A stretch of 12,526 nucleotides of DNA from an uncultured Gammaproteobacteria bacterium (lineage in GTDB: Bacteria; Pseudomonadota; Gammaproteobacteria; Pseudomonadales; Azotimanducaceae_A), in the NCBI GenBank assembly GCA_913049565.1, contig CAJWZG010000057.1:1-12526 (forward strand). The letters run 5' to 3'. Position 1 is the stretch's first letter. Each line of letters opens with the position of its first letter. A model generated the notes under the pieces. The model was not told where the DNA came from and ran no database searches. It saw only the letters and a list, made by a program, of their open reading frames with translations. Of this stretch, positions 1-7,559 are shown piece after piece. Made by a program: the position numbers and the translations under genes.

Positions 1-51
1 AAGTGCTCGCCCTTGGACTTCCCGCAATCCGACATCACCCGAAACGCTCAT
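1..51 (-). CDS. hisC: Probable histidinol-phosphate aminotransferase, N-terminal fragment
   Basis: An ATG overlaps the hisD stop codon as ATGA and opens a frame that runs without a stop to the window edge, giving 17 codons (MSVSGDVGLREVQGRAL). The identity rests mostly on context: in Pseudomonas-like gammaproteobacteria hisC follows hisG-hisD behind murA, and HisC would catalyse the PLP-dependent transamination to histidinol phosphate just before the HisD step. The visible residues are too few to show a domain, so this is an inference from gene order and from the coupled start, not from homology. Confidence 0.55.
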   Translation of the reverse strand, partial: MSVSGDVGLREVQGRAL

Positions 52-1361
52 ACCTCGTTATTACCACCAGTGCTCAAACCTCGAATGCGCGCAGCCAGCG
101 CATGAGCCTCCAAACCCTCGGAGGACGCCAGTAGATCTGTCGCGGCAGACAGCTCTTGCGCAGCTGTAGCGGATATCTGAATTAGCGAGCTGCGCTTTTG
201 AAAGTCGTAAACACCCAAGGGCGATGCGAACCGCGCAGTCCCGAATGTTGGAAGTACATGAGAGGGCCCTGCTATGTAGTCACCAAAGGTTTCGCCTGTG
301 TGTGCTCCAACAAAAATCGCCCCAGCGTGCCTGAGCCCTTCGATCCATAAGCTAGGATCAGCCACTGCAAGCTCTAGGTGTTCTGCGGCGATGGCATTAG
401 CCACCTCCAGTGCCTGCACCTGATCTCGGCAATAAATAAGTGCACCGCGTTGGTCCAACGATGCTTGAATGATCTCCGCCCGCTGCATCGTTGGCAGCTT
501 GGATTCGATCAGGCGCGCGGCGTCACTCAGAAAACCCTGATCAGTGCTGATTAGTATCGCCTGCGCCGAAGCGTCGTGCTCCGCTTGGGAAAACAAGTCC
601 AACACCGCCCACTCAACATCAGTGGTTCCATCGGCGATAACGAGAACTTCGCTAGGGCCCGCAATCATGTCGATACCCACTTGCCCAAAAACCTGTTTTT
701 TCGCCGCGGCAACGTAGGCATTACCAGGACCAACGATTTTATCTACCCTCGGTACTGTTTCGGTTCCATAGGCAAGCGCGGCCACCGCTTGCGCGCCGCC
801 CAGAGTAAAAACCCGGTCGGCACCCGCCAAATGCAGGGCCGCTAAAACCATATCGCTACGCTCACCGCCGGGGGTCGGTGACGCGACGACAATTTCGCCA
901 ACGCCGGCAACCCTTGCTGGTATCAAGGTCATCAGCACACTTGATGGATAAGCGGCACGGCCTCCTGGCACATACACGCCAACTCGCTCTAACGGATGGA
1001 TTTTCTGGCCAAGCTCACAGCCTAACTCGTCAGTGAACGACCACGACTCTTCTCGCTGACGTTCGTGAAATCTTCGAATGCGTTCAGCCGCTGTCGTCAG
1101 TGCCTGCTGCGAAGTAGAGTCTATGCGTGCCCACGCGTCCGCCAGCTCAGTTTTGTGGATTTCCAGGCCCTCCATTGAGTCCGCGTCGATACCATCAAAC
1201 TTGTGCGTCAGCTCAAGTAACTTGGTGTCACCGTCAGCTCGAATCTGTCGAATGATTTGAGCAACCGTGACATCGATATCACTGTCGACACTCATGTCCC
1301 AGGCCAACAGCTGAGCTAACTGATCGGCAAATTCAGGGTTTGTTGCATCTAACTTGCGCAT
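48..1361 (-). CDS. hisD: Histidinol dehydrogenase
   Basis: A cytoplasmic zinc enzyme catalysing the last two steps of histidine biosynthesis, the NAD-dependent oxidation of L-histidinol to L-histidine. The 437-residue protein has the family's usual length. The expected zinc ligands are visible: Gln259 and His262 in SQAEHD, Asp361 in GDYIAGPSHVLPT, and His420 in SEGLEAHA. The catalytic Glu327-His328 pair lies in AAEHLE. The glycine-rich stretch GPGNAYVAAAK (211-221) and GPSEVLV (235-241) are also typical. It starts with ATG 5 bp after the hisG stop and ends in an ATGA overlap with the next gene, so translation is probably coupled along the his segment. Nothing looks damaged. Key residues were identified by alignment from memory to the E. 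coli enzyme. Confidence 0.97.
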   Translation of the reverse strand: MRKLDATNPEFADQLAQLLAWDMSVDSDIDVTVAQIIRQIRADGDTKLLELTHKFDGIDADSMEGLEIHKTELADAWARIDSTSQQALTTAAERIRRFHERQREESWSFTDELGCELGQKIHPLERVGVYVPGGRAAYPSSVLMTLIPARVAGVGEIVVASPTPGGERSDMVLAALHLAGADRVFTLGGAQAVAALAYGTETVPRVDKIVGPGNAYVAAAKKQVFGQVGIDMIAGPSEVLVIADGTTDVEWAVLDLFSQAEHDASAQAILISTDQGFLSDAARLIESKLPTMQRAEIIQASLDQRGALIYCRDQVQALEVANAIAAEHLELAVADPSLWIEGLRHAGAIFVGAHTGETFGDYIAGPSHVLPTFGTARFASPLGVYDFQKRSSLIQISATAAQELSAATDLLASSEGLEAHALAARIRGLSTGGNNEV

Positions 1362-1366
1362 GGACG

Positions 1367-2017
1367 TCAGGCTATATCGCCGGCTTCGTTAGTATTGATC
1401 GCCTCTTCTAGCTGCTGAATCAATAACTGAACCGCGTCAAACTTAGTTTTCATCGATGCCCGATTGACGATAAGCCGCGTGCTGATGTCACAGATGGTCT
1501 CCCGTGCTTCCAGTCCATTCGCTTTCAGCGTATTCCCCGTGTCTACGATGTCTACGATGCAATCGGATAGCCCAAGTAGGGGAGCAATTTCTAAGGCTCC
1601 CGAGAGTTTTACAATCGAGACCTGTTTGGACTGGCTTTGGTAATGTTTGCGCGCGATATTGACAAACTTAGATGCCACACGGATGCCTTGTTCGGGCTCC
1701 ACCACACCGACGGGGCCAGCTGTCATCATTCGACACGCGCCGATTTTAAGGTCAAGGCGCTCATAAAAGGTCATGTCGTCGCCATACTCTAAGATCGTGT
1801 CTTTACCGGTAATGCCAACATCAGCGACGCCATTCTCAACATAGGTCGGAACATCTGCTGAGCGTGCGACGATGATTTTGTGGCCGCCCGACACGCTGTC
1901 AAAAATCAACTTGCGTGATTTCTTCGGGTCGTCGCTAGGCTGAATCTTACAGGCCGCCAACAACGGCAAACATTCTTCAAAAATACGCCCTTTATTCAAG
2001 GCAATGACTAATCCCAT
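1367..2017 (-). CDS. hisG: ATP phosphoribosyltransferase, short form
   Basis: Catalyses the first committed step of histidine biosynthesis, joining ATP and PRPP to N1-phosphoribosyl-ATP. The 216-residue length and the start MGLVIALNKGRI mark the short form (HisG-S), which lacks the C-terminal ACT-like regulatory domain of the roughly 300-residue long form. The PRPP-binding loop is seen around residues 154-168 (VDIVDTGNTLKANGL). Short-form HisG is known to need the HisRS-like partner HisZ for activity and for histidine feedback. No hisZ lies in this window, so it should be elsewhere in the genome. It lies 26 bp after murA and 5 bp before hisD. The ATG at the start of the conserved MGLVIALNKGR motif is the natural choice, although no strong Shine-Dalgarno precedes it. 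Confidence 0.96.
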   Translation of the reverse strand: MGLVIALNKGRIFEECLPLLAACKIQPSDDPKKSRKLIFDSVSGGHKIIVARSADVPTYVENGVADVGITGKDTILEYGDDMTFYERLDLKIGACRMMTAGPVGVVEPEQGIRVASKFVNIARKHYQSQSKQVSIVKLSGALEIAPLLGLSDCIVDIVDTGNTLKANGLEARETICDISTRLIVNRASMKTKFDAVQLLIQQLEEAINTNEAGDIA

Positions 2018-2043
2018 GTGCTACTCAATTTTATTCGGCCAAC

Positions 2044-3312
<1,269 letters not shown>

Positions 3313-3528
3313 CTACGGTGCTTCTGCTTTTATCGTTACTGCATGTAAATCGCCGCTGGCGATTAAATCCTCAATGCAGGCATATATTTCCTGCTGTTTT
3401 TTCACCCGGCTCATTCCGTCAAAAAGAGGGCTGGTAACTGAGATGCTAGCGCGGTTGCCATCTATTTCGACTAGCACTTGCGAATCCGGGATCGCACTTT
3501 CGATTCTTCTCTGCACTTCGTCCTGCAT
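3313..3528 (-). CDS. ibaG: BolA-family protein, IbaG-like
   Basis: A 71-residue BolA-fold protein. The core LFDGMSRVKKQQEIY followed by LHAVTIKA is almost the same as E. coli IbaG, and the position directly upstream of murA is the conserved one for this gene. BolA proteins act in iron-sulfur cluster handling, usually with monothiol glutaredoxins, and IbaG is linked to acid stress. Two points are odd. In the loop where relatives have a cluster-ligand His (E. coli DGSHF), this protein reads DGNRA. It also stops about a dozen residues before the E. coli protein, lacking the AEWARDRK-like tail. The C-terminal His of LHA is present. The ATG is preceded by GGAAG at 7 bp. Identification is firm; retention of metal binding is not. 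Confidence 0.93.
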   Translation of the reverse strand: MQDEVQRRIESAIPDSQVLVEIDGNRASISVTSPLFDGMSRVKKQQEIYACIEDLIASGDLHAVTIKAEAP

Positions 3529-3535
3529 ATCTCGG

Positions 3536-3540
3536 CTTCC
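3536..3540 (-). promoter_or_regulatory. Ribosome binding site of ibaG
   Basis: GGAAG on the minus strand lies 7 bp before the ibaG ATG and supports that start. The AT-rich TAAAAT (3545-3550, minus) just upstream resembles a -10 box, but it lies too close to the RBS to be convincing. Confidence 0.5.
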
Positions 3541-3628
3541 GAATATTTTAACTGCCTACCAACAATGACTATCGCCATGCCGGAGGATATTTCTCTATCT
3601 TACGCATTATCGATCGGCACGACACCGA

Positions 3629-3643
3629 GCATCTTGCTACAAA
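3629..3643 (+). repeat. 15 bp direct repeat, copy 1
   Basis: GCATCTTGCTACAAA. It matches copy 2 at 3688-3702 (GCATCTTGCAACAAA) in 14 of 15 bases, in the same orientation, 59 bp apart. The spacing is not a multiple of three, which argues against a repeated peptide. By a rough estimate such a match is unlikely by chance within 416 bp, so it may be a duplicated protein-binding site. Confidence 0.5.
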
Positions 3644-3687
3644 CGCAGCCAGGGACTTGGTTTACTGCACGTCCGCTGGCGTTCGCT

Positions 3688-3702
3688 GCATCTTGCAACA
3701 AA
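3688..3702 (+). repeat. 15 bp direct repeat, copy 2
   Basis: GCATCTTGCAACAAA, the partner of the copy at 3629-3643 with one mismatch. It runs into an A-rich tract (seven A at 3700-3706). Confidence 0.5.
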
Positions 3703-3930
3703 AAAATGCTGACCACTCTTACCTTGGCTCCGGTCGGGTATGCGATTAAAGTGACAAACATTCCGGCGACCAGTTATCACCGCTGGGTGCTGACCAATAG
3801 AAATCATGCCCGTCTTAGTGACGAAAGGGCTAGATAACACCGTTATTAATTATTTTGTAAACAACGCTCCCTCACAAAGTATGAAATCGCTTAGCGTTGG
3901 CGGCACCTATCGCCTTCATCGCCATGCAAA

Positions 3931-3935
3931 AAGGA
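3931..3935 (+). promoter_or_regulatory. Ribosome binding site deciding the antiporter start
   Basis: AAGGA lies 9 bp before ATG 3945. It favours this start over the longer frame opening at TTG 3897 or the ATG at 3924. The resulting N-terminus (MWVNLLLMIVGF) also begins directly with the first membrane helix, as in the family. Confidence 0.65.
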
Positions 3936-3944
3936 TATCCCCGA

Positions 3945-4904
3945 ATGTGGGTCAACTTACTGTTAATGATTGTCGGCTTCGCCGCCCTAATTTGGAGTGC
4001 AGACAAATTTTTGTCCGGAGCGGCGGCGACGGCAACCAATTTGGGGGTTTCTAACGTTGTCATTGGCTTAACCGTTGTCTCGCTCGGCACGTCGGCACCC
4101 GAGATTGTTGTCGCACTAACGGCCGCTTTGGAGGGCAACGCAATACTTGCCATTGGTAATGCCATCGGATCCAACATTGCCAATATCGGACTCGTACTGG
4201 GTATTACCGCAATCATCGCTCCATTGCCCTTTTCGAAGAATGTGCTGCGCAGGGAACTTCCCTGGTTGCTAGGGGCCACGGCGCTAGCGGTTGTGCTGCT
4301 GTTCGACCGCGAGCTGAGCTTTGTTGACGGCCTAATCCTGCTAGCAGGCCTTGCCTATATTTTGTGGCAACTGCTGCGTTCAGAAAGAAATATCGATCCT
4401 GCAGAAAGCGGTCTCGCGAGCGAGGTGGAAGAGCTGCCAGTAATGCGCCAGGGTTCGGCAATACTCTGGCTATTAGTTGGCCTTGCGGTCTTGCTAGCTT
4501 CAGCCCAACTGTTGGTATACGCGGCGACGGAGATTGCGATCGAACTCGGCATCAGCAGCATGATAATTGGGCTTACAATTGTGGCGATCGGCACGAGTCT
4601 ACCCGAGCTCGCAGCCACCGTAGGGTCAGCTATCAAAGGCCACTCAGATATAGCGATCGGCAACATTGTTGGTTCCAACATTCTCAACATTCTCGCCGTA
4701 CTTGCCGTACCGGGCTTGATCAGCTCGACAGCGCTCGACTTTACCGCACTATGGCGCGACAGCGGAATGATGCTGGCTTTAACGCTCATGCTCGCGCTCT
4801 TTGCCTATGGTTTAAACTCCCGCGCCGTGATTACTCGATTCGAAGGTTTCGTTATGCTGCTAGCCTGGATTGGCTACAACCTTCTGCTAATACAGCAAGC
4901 GTAG
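3945..4904 (+). CDS. yrbG: CaCA-family calcium/sodium antiporter, YrbG-like
   Basis: A 319-residue inner-membrane protein of the Ca2+/cation antiporter superfamily, made of two inverted homologous halves of about five helices each. The two alpha-repeat signatures are clear: GTSAPE at 48-53 followed by GNAIGSNIAN, and GTSLPE at 216-221 followed by GNIVGSNILN. Their acidic residues coordinate the transported cation in known relatives. A charged cytoplasmic loop (about 145-170) joins the halves. E. coli YrbG occupies the same locus; its physiological substrate is not settled, so exchange of Na+ for Ca2+ is a family inference. Start chosen by the AAGGA site at 3931. It is the first gene of the plus-strand cluster, with kdsC 9 bp downstream. 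In E. coli kdsD comes between yrbG and kdsC; here it is absent. Confidence 0.93.
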   Translation: MWVNLLLMIVGFAALIWSADKFLSGAAATATNLGVSNVVIGLTVVSLGTSAPEIVVALTAALEGNAILAIGNAIGSNIANIGLVLGITAIIAPLPFSKNVLRRELPWLLGATALAVVLLFDRELSFVDGLILLAGLAYILWQLLRSERNIDPAESGLASEVEELPVMRQGSAILWLLVGLAVLLASAQLLVYAATEIAIELGISSMIIGLTIVAIGTSLPELAATVGSAIKGHSDIAIGNIVGSNILNILAVLAVPGLISSTALDFTALWRDSGMMLALTLMLALFAYGLNSRAVITRFEGFVMLLAWIGYNLLLIQQA

Positions 4905-4913
4905 GCTGCAACG

Positions 4914-5435
4914 ATGGATGAAACTTTAGTGCCTCTGTATCGCCTTGCGAACACTATCCGCGGGTTGGTGCTCGATGTGGATGGCGTATTGACCGATGGA
5001 AAGATCATCTATGGCTCTGACGGCTCTGAGCAAAAACACTTTCACGTCCAAGATGGTGCCAGCCTGAAGCTGCTGGCTTCGCAGGAGATCACCCTAGCAA
5101 TTATTACCGGCAGGCAATCAAACATCGTGCAGCGAAGAGCCGAAGAATTAGGGATCACCTTTCTCCAGCAAGGTGTTGCTGATAAAGCCCGCGCTTTGGA
5201 TCTACTCATCGCACAAGGATTCCCTAAGGAAAATTTGTGCGCTATCGGTGATGACATCCAAGATCTACAATTATTCAAACACCCATCAGTCGCGCTGACC
5301 GCGACTGTTGCCAGCGCCCACCCGGCCGTTTTGTCAAAGGCCCAATTTGTTACACGGCGGCAGGGCGGGGACGGAGCTATCGTAGAACTAGCGGAGCTTT
5401 TGCTACGCGCCCAAGATCGATGGCCGTTTGAATAG
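4914..5435 (+). CDS. kdsC: 3-deoxy-D-manno-octulosonate 8-phosphate phosphatase
   Basis: A C0-type HAD phosphatase (no large cap domain) that releases phosphate from Kdo-8-phosphate to give Kdo for the LPS inner core. The 173-residue length is typical. HAD motifs in order: motif I DVDGVLTD with nucleophile Asp21 and acid/base Asp23; motif II ITGRQS at 64-69; Lys91 in GVADKARAL; and motif IV GDDIQDL with Asp113 and Asp114. The C-terminal GGDGAIVELAELLLRAQ matches the tail that reaches into the neighbouring subunit's active site in the KdsC tetramer. It starts 9 bp after the antiporter stop. The partner isomerase KdsD, normally just upstream, is missing from this locus. Its grouping with lptCAB ties Kdo synthesis to LPS export. 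Confidence 0.96.
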   Translation: MDETLVPLYRLANTIRGLVLDVDGVLTDGKIIYGSDGSEQKHFHVQDGASLKLLASQEITLAIITGRQSNIVQRRAEELGITFLQQGVADKARALDLLIAQGFPKENLCAIGDDIQDLQLFKHPSVALTATVASAHPAVLSKAQFVTRRQGGDGAIVELAELLLRAQDRWPFE

Positions 5436-5443
5436 TTGCTGCG

Positions 5444-5473
5444 ATGATCTACTGGTCTAACGCTTTAATTTGA
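5444..5473 (+). other. Possible 9-codon leader ORF coupled to lptC
   Basis: In the 37 bp between kdsC and lptC, ATG 5444 opens a frame reading MIYWSNALI. Its TGA (5471-5473) overlaps the lptC ATG as TGATG. lptC itself has no visible Shine-Dalgarno, so reinitiation from such a minigene is conceivable. No ribosome binding site precedes the minigene either, and a frame this short can arise by chance. Confidence 0.15.
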
Positions 5474-6162
5474 TGCTGAACCCCAAACGCCACTCTTTGT
5501 TTTCGATCATACCCATACCCTTAGCAGGAGCCACCGCGATCGTTGGCATCGCTTTTTTGGCGATCTTTCAGATTCAACCCCTAGACACCCACGAATTTGC
5601 CTCAATCAACGGATTCGAGGGCGATCCAGACTATGCCAAAGCCTTAGAGCCTTCGAGTTCCGCGACGGGCGTCACTTGGCAGGTATTTTCCGACACTGGC
5701 GGATTGGTGTATGAGGTCAACGCCCTTTCCCTAGAGCAATATCATTGGCAAAACCTAACTCGGGTTTTCGAGCCGGCGATCCGACTCACTAGAGAGCGAG
5801 CAACGCCATGGCTGATTACTTCCGAGCAGGGCAATATTACTCAATCTGCGGGCGTGGACAGTGTGCCTGCGGACGGCGAAGAATTAGAGTTATTGGGCAA
5901 CGTTCAGGTGAGCACAAATGACGGCAGTGCAGACCGAGCGCTCGATTTTTCTACGGCTCGCTTGAGCGTGTACCCTAACCAACAACGAGCCATCACCACA
6001 GCGCAAGTCGAGTTGCGACATAGGCGATTTATTACCAGAAGCATTGGTTTTGAGCTCGACTTGCAAACAGGCTCCGTTATCTTTGCCAAGAACACTAACC
6101 AGCGTGTGTTTACTACCCTTTTTCTTAAAGACGTCAGCGGGGCCTCGAAAATTGACAAATAA
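5473..6162 (+). CDS. lptC: LPS export system component LptC
   Basis: A bitopic inner-membrane protein that takes LPS from the LptB2FG transporter and passes it to LptA in the periplasm. The 229-residue protein has a short basic N-terminus (MLNPKRH), one membrane helix at about residues 11-34, and a periplasmic domain. Within that domain the LptC/YrbK pattern appears: YEVNALSLEQYHWQN, an ITSEQGNI strand, LELLGNVQV and TTAQVELRHRRF. It is longer than E. coli LptC (191 residues), with extra sequence after the helix and in the middle. Identification rests on this pattern plus the position between kdsC and lptA, since the family diverges fast. The ATG was preferred over the adjacent TTG at 5470. 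Its 3' end overlaps lptA by 11 bp. Confidence 0.92.
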   Translation: MLNPKRHSLFSIIPIPLAGATAIVGIAFLAIFQIQPLDTHEFASINGFEGDPDYAKALEPSSSATGVTWQVFSDTGGLVYEVNALSLEQYHWQNLTRVFEPAIRLTRERATPWLITSEQGNITQSAGVDSVPADGEELELLGNVQVSTNDGSADRALDFSTARLSVYPNQQRAITTAQVELRHRRFITRSIGFELDLQTGSVIFAKNTNQRVFTTLFLKDVSGASKIDK

Positions 6163-6700
6163 ACTGCTTTCTCATGTCGCTACAGCTCTCTGTTTAGCCT
6201 CAGTAACCGTTTTATTAAATCCCTACGCCCAAGCCAGTCAATCGGCAGAAAGTGCTCAAGGAGAACTGTTCATTGAAGGAGATACAGCTGTCTTCCTAGA
6301 GGCAGAAAACACCATCGAGTACTCTGGCAACGTGATCGCTTCGATGGATGGCATGCGTATCACTGGTGATCGAGTATTAGTTCTGATGAATGATGACGGG
6401 GTTAAAAGAATTACAACGAACGGTGAGCCCGCAGGTTTTCGGCAACAAAAAGAGGGCACAAACGAAAGTACGACAGCCCGGGCAAAAACGATCGTTTTCT
6501 TGCCTGAAACGAGCTTGCTCGAGTTATCTGGCGCTGCCGCGCTCAACCAAGGGGGTAACGAGATACGAGGGGATTCCATTCGCTACAATTTGGCGCTCGG
6601 CAAACTGGACGCGACCGGAGATTCCACCAAGACAGAACGAGTAAGGATGCAGCTCTCGTTACCTGACGATAATGCAACCGAGAAATCATCTAACCAATGA
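6152..6700 (+). CDS. lptA: Periplasmic LPS transport protein LptA
   Basis: Periplasmic bridge protein whose oligomers form the beta-jellyroll groove carrying LPS from LptC to LptD. The frame is open well upstream of any plausible start. I choose TTG 6152 because it gives a clear signal peptide (basic MTNK, a hydrophobic stretch, and a likely cut after AQA at residue 28) and 182 residues in total, close to the 185 of E. coli LptA. No ATG suits, since the next in-frame Met codons lie inside the folded domain. The mature domain shows the OstA-type repeats: [59 protein letters not shown]-rich run (6139-6142) may act as the ribosome binding site. It overlaps lptC by 11 bp and lptB by 4 bp (ATGA). 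Confidence 0.92.
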   Translation: MTNKLLSHVATALCLASVTVLLNPYAQASQSAESAQGELFIEGDTAVFLEAENTIEYSGNVIASMDGMRITGDRVLVLMNDDGVKRITTNGEPAGFRQQKEGTNESTTARAKTIVFLPETSLLELSGAAALNQGGNEIRGDSIRYNLALGKLDATGDSTKTERVRMQLSLPDDNATEKSSNQ

Positions 6701-7416
6701 GCCTACAAGCCACCGCACTGAGAAAAAGTTATAGCGGTATAACCGTTGTCGAAGATATTTCTCTGACAGTAGGTCGTGGAGAGATTGTCGGCTTACTCGG
6801 GCCTAATGGAGCAGGTAAAACCACTTGCTTCTACACCATGGTAGGACTCGTGCAAGCCGATTCGGGTCAAGTCTTTATAGACGGCAAAGACTTATCGAGC
6901 GCGCCCATGCATCAGCGGGCAGCACATGGACTCGGTTACCTGCCTCAGGAATCCAGCGTCTTTCGATCTTTGAGCACGCAAGACAACATCAGAGCGATGC
7001 TTGAACTCAATCAAGATCTGGATGAGCACCGTCGAGGAGAAAAACTGGAGGCACTGCTTAACGAGTTCAGCCTTCAGGCGGTTCGCGATAGCCTTGGCCA
7101 AAGCCTCAGTGGAGGTGAGCGGCGGCGACTTGAGATCGCAAGAGCGTTGGCAACCGGCCCAAGTTTCATGTTGCTCGATGAACCCTTTGCGGGTGTTGAT
7201 CCAATTTCAGTCAATGACATAAAGACAGAAATCATTAATCTAGCCGCTCGCGGAATCGGAGTATTGATCACTGATCACAATGTTCGAGAAACTTTGGATA
7301 TCTGCCAACGTGCCTATGTTGTCCACCAAGGACAGGTGATCGCTGAGGGCCCCCCCGTCGATATACTTGCCAATACCACGGTGCAAAATGTTTATCTTGG
7401 CAAGGAATTTGCTTAA
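6697..7416 (+). CDS. lptB: LPS export ABC transporter ATPase LptB
   Basis: Cytoplasmic ATPase of the LptB2FG transporter that powers extraction of LPS from the inner membrane. The 239-residue protein has every ABC motif: Walker A GPNGAGKT (35-42), Q-loop Gln84 in [10 protein letters not shown], signature LSGGE (137-141), Walker B FMLLDE with catalytic Glu162, and H-loop His194 in [20 protein letters not shown] and the terminal NVYLGKEF are hallmarks of LptB, as opposed to the related LivF-type ATPases. Translation is coupled to lptA through the ATGA overlap. The partners LptF and LptG are not in this window, as is usual. A run of seven C (7350-7356) lies near the 3' end; the frame is intact. 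Confidence 0.98.
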   Translation: MSLQATALRKSYSGITVVEDISLTVGRGEIVGLLGPNGAGKTTCFYTMVGLVQADSGQVFIDGKDLSSAPMHQRAAHGLGYLPQESSVFRSLSTQDNIRAMLELNQDLDEHRRGEKLEALLNEFSLQAVRDSLGQSLSGGERRRLEIARALATGPSFMLLDEPFAGVDPISVNDIKTEIINLAARGIGVLITDHNVRETLDICQRAYVVHQGQVIAEGPPVDILANTTVQNVYLGKEFA

Positions 7417-7472
7417 CCTCTGCCCCAGGGTCGGCTAACGTCATGTGTGAAGCCTCTACCGCAGCTGCCGGC

Positions 7473-7484
7473 CTGCAATTGCAG
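7473..7484. repeat. 12 bp perfect palindrome upstream of rpoN
   Basis: CTGCAATTGCAG is fully self-complementary and lies 76 bp before the rpoN start. GCAGCTGC (7461-7468), another palindrome, is just upstream. It could be a dimer-binding operator, but a 12 bp palindrome is expected a few times by chance in 12.5 kb. Confidence 0.3.
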
Positions 7485-7505
7485 CGATGTTCTAGCAATT
7501 TTTTT
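7477..7505 (+). terminator. Weak candidate terminator between lptB and rpoN
   Basis: AATTGC and GCAATT pair across a 12 nt loop, and seven T (7499-7505, sharing the last two bases of the stem) follow. The stem has only two G-C pairs and the loop is long, so at most partial termination is expected. It may act as an attenuator that lowers rpoN transcription relative to the lpt genes. Confidence 0.25.
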
Positions 7506-7559
7506 CGTTTTTATCGGCAATAAGCGGCACGCAAAGCGGGATGGGTATTAACGTTTTCA

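Larger units (their letters stand above)
3529..3944. other. Divergent intergenic region without a recognisable gene
   Basis: This 416 bp stretch separates the minus-strand ibaG operon from the plus-strand antiporter operon and should carry the promoters for both. Small open frames exist: one of about 90 codons on the plus strand from ATG 3565 to 3837, and 53- and 67-codon frames on the minus strand. None has a good ribosome binding site or a recognisable motif, and they overlap one another. No MlaB/STAS or MlaC fragment could be read. Visible structure comprises a near-perfect 15 bp direct repeat (3629-3643 and 3688-3702), a 9 bp repeat TGCTGACCA (3707-3715 and 3788-3796), and an AT-rich patch around 3841-3860. 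I could not find a convincing -35/-10 pair. An untranslated RNA or a multi-site operator region is possible but unproven. Confidence 0.6.

Noticed and set aside
3600..3761. Minus-strand 53-codon frame with a hydrophobic segment (MFVTLIAYPT...)
   Set aside because: There is no Shine-Dalgarno and no family match, and it overlaps other open frames. It was not strong enough to list as a gene.
3751..3779. GTGACA with a 17 bp spacer to TTATCA as a promoter for the antiporter operon
   Set aside because: The -35 is fair but the -10 matches TATAAT at almost no position.
3707..3796. 9 bp direct repeat TGCTGACCA (3707-3715 and 3788-3796)
   Set aside because: A 9 bp repeat is expected with fair probability by chance in a 416 bp region.
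3478..3837. Plus-strand open frame of 119 codons over the ibaG start and the intergenic region
   Set aside because: It is antisense to ibaG at its 5' end, has no ribosome binding site, no recognisable domain and a mixed composition. An open frame of this length is not rare by chance.
3897..3944. Extended antiporter N-terminus from TTG 3897
   Set aside because: ATG 3945 has an AAGGA site at good spacing and begins directly at the first membrane helix as in E. coli YrbG.
7350..7356. Run of seven C in lptB as a phase-variation site
   Set aside because: The tract is short, the frame is intact, and lptB is essential, so switching off by slippage is unlikely.
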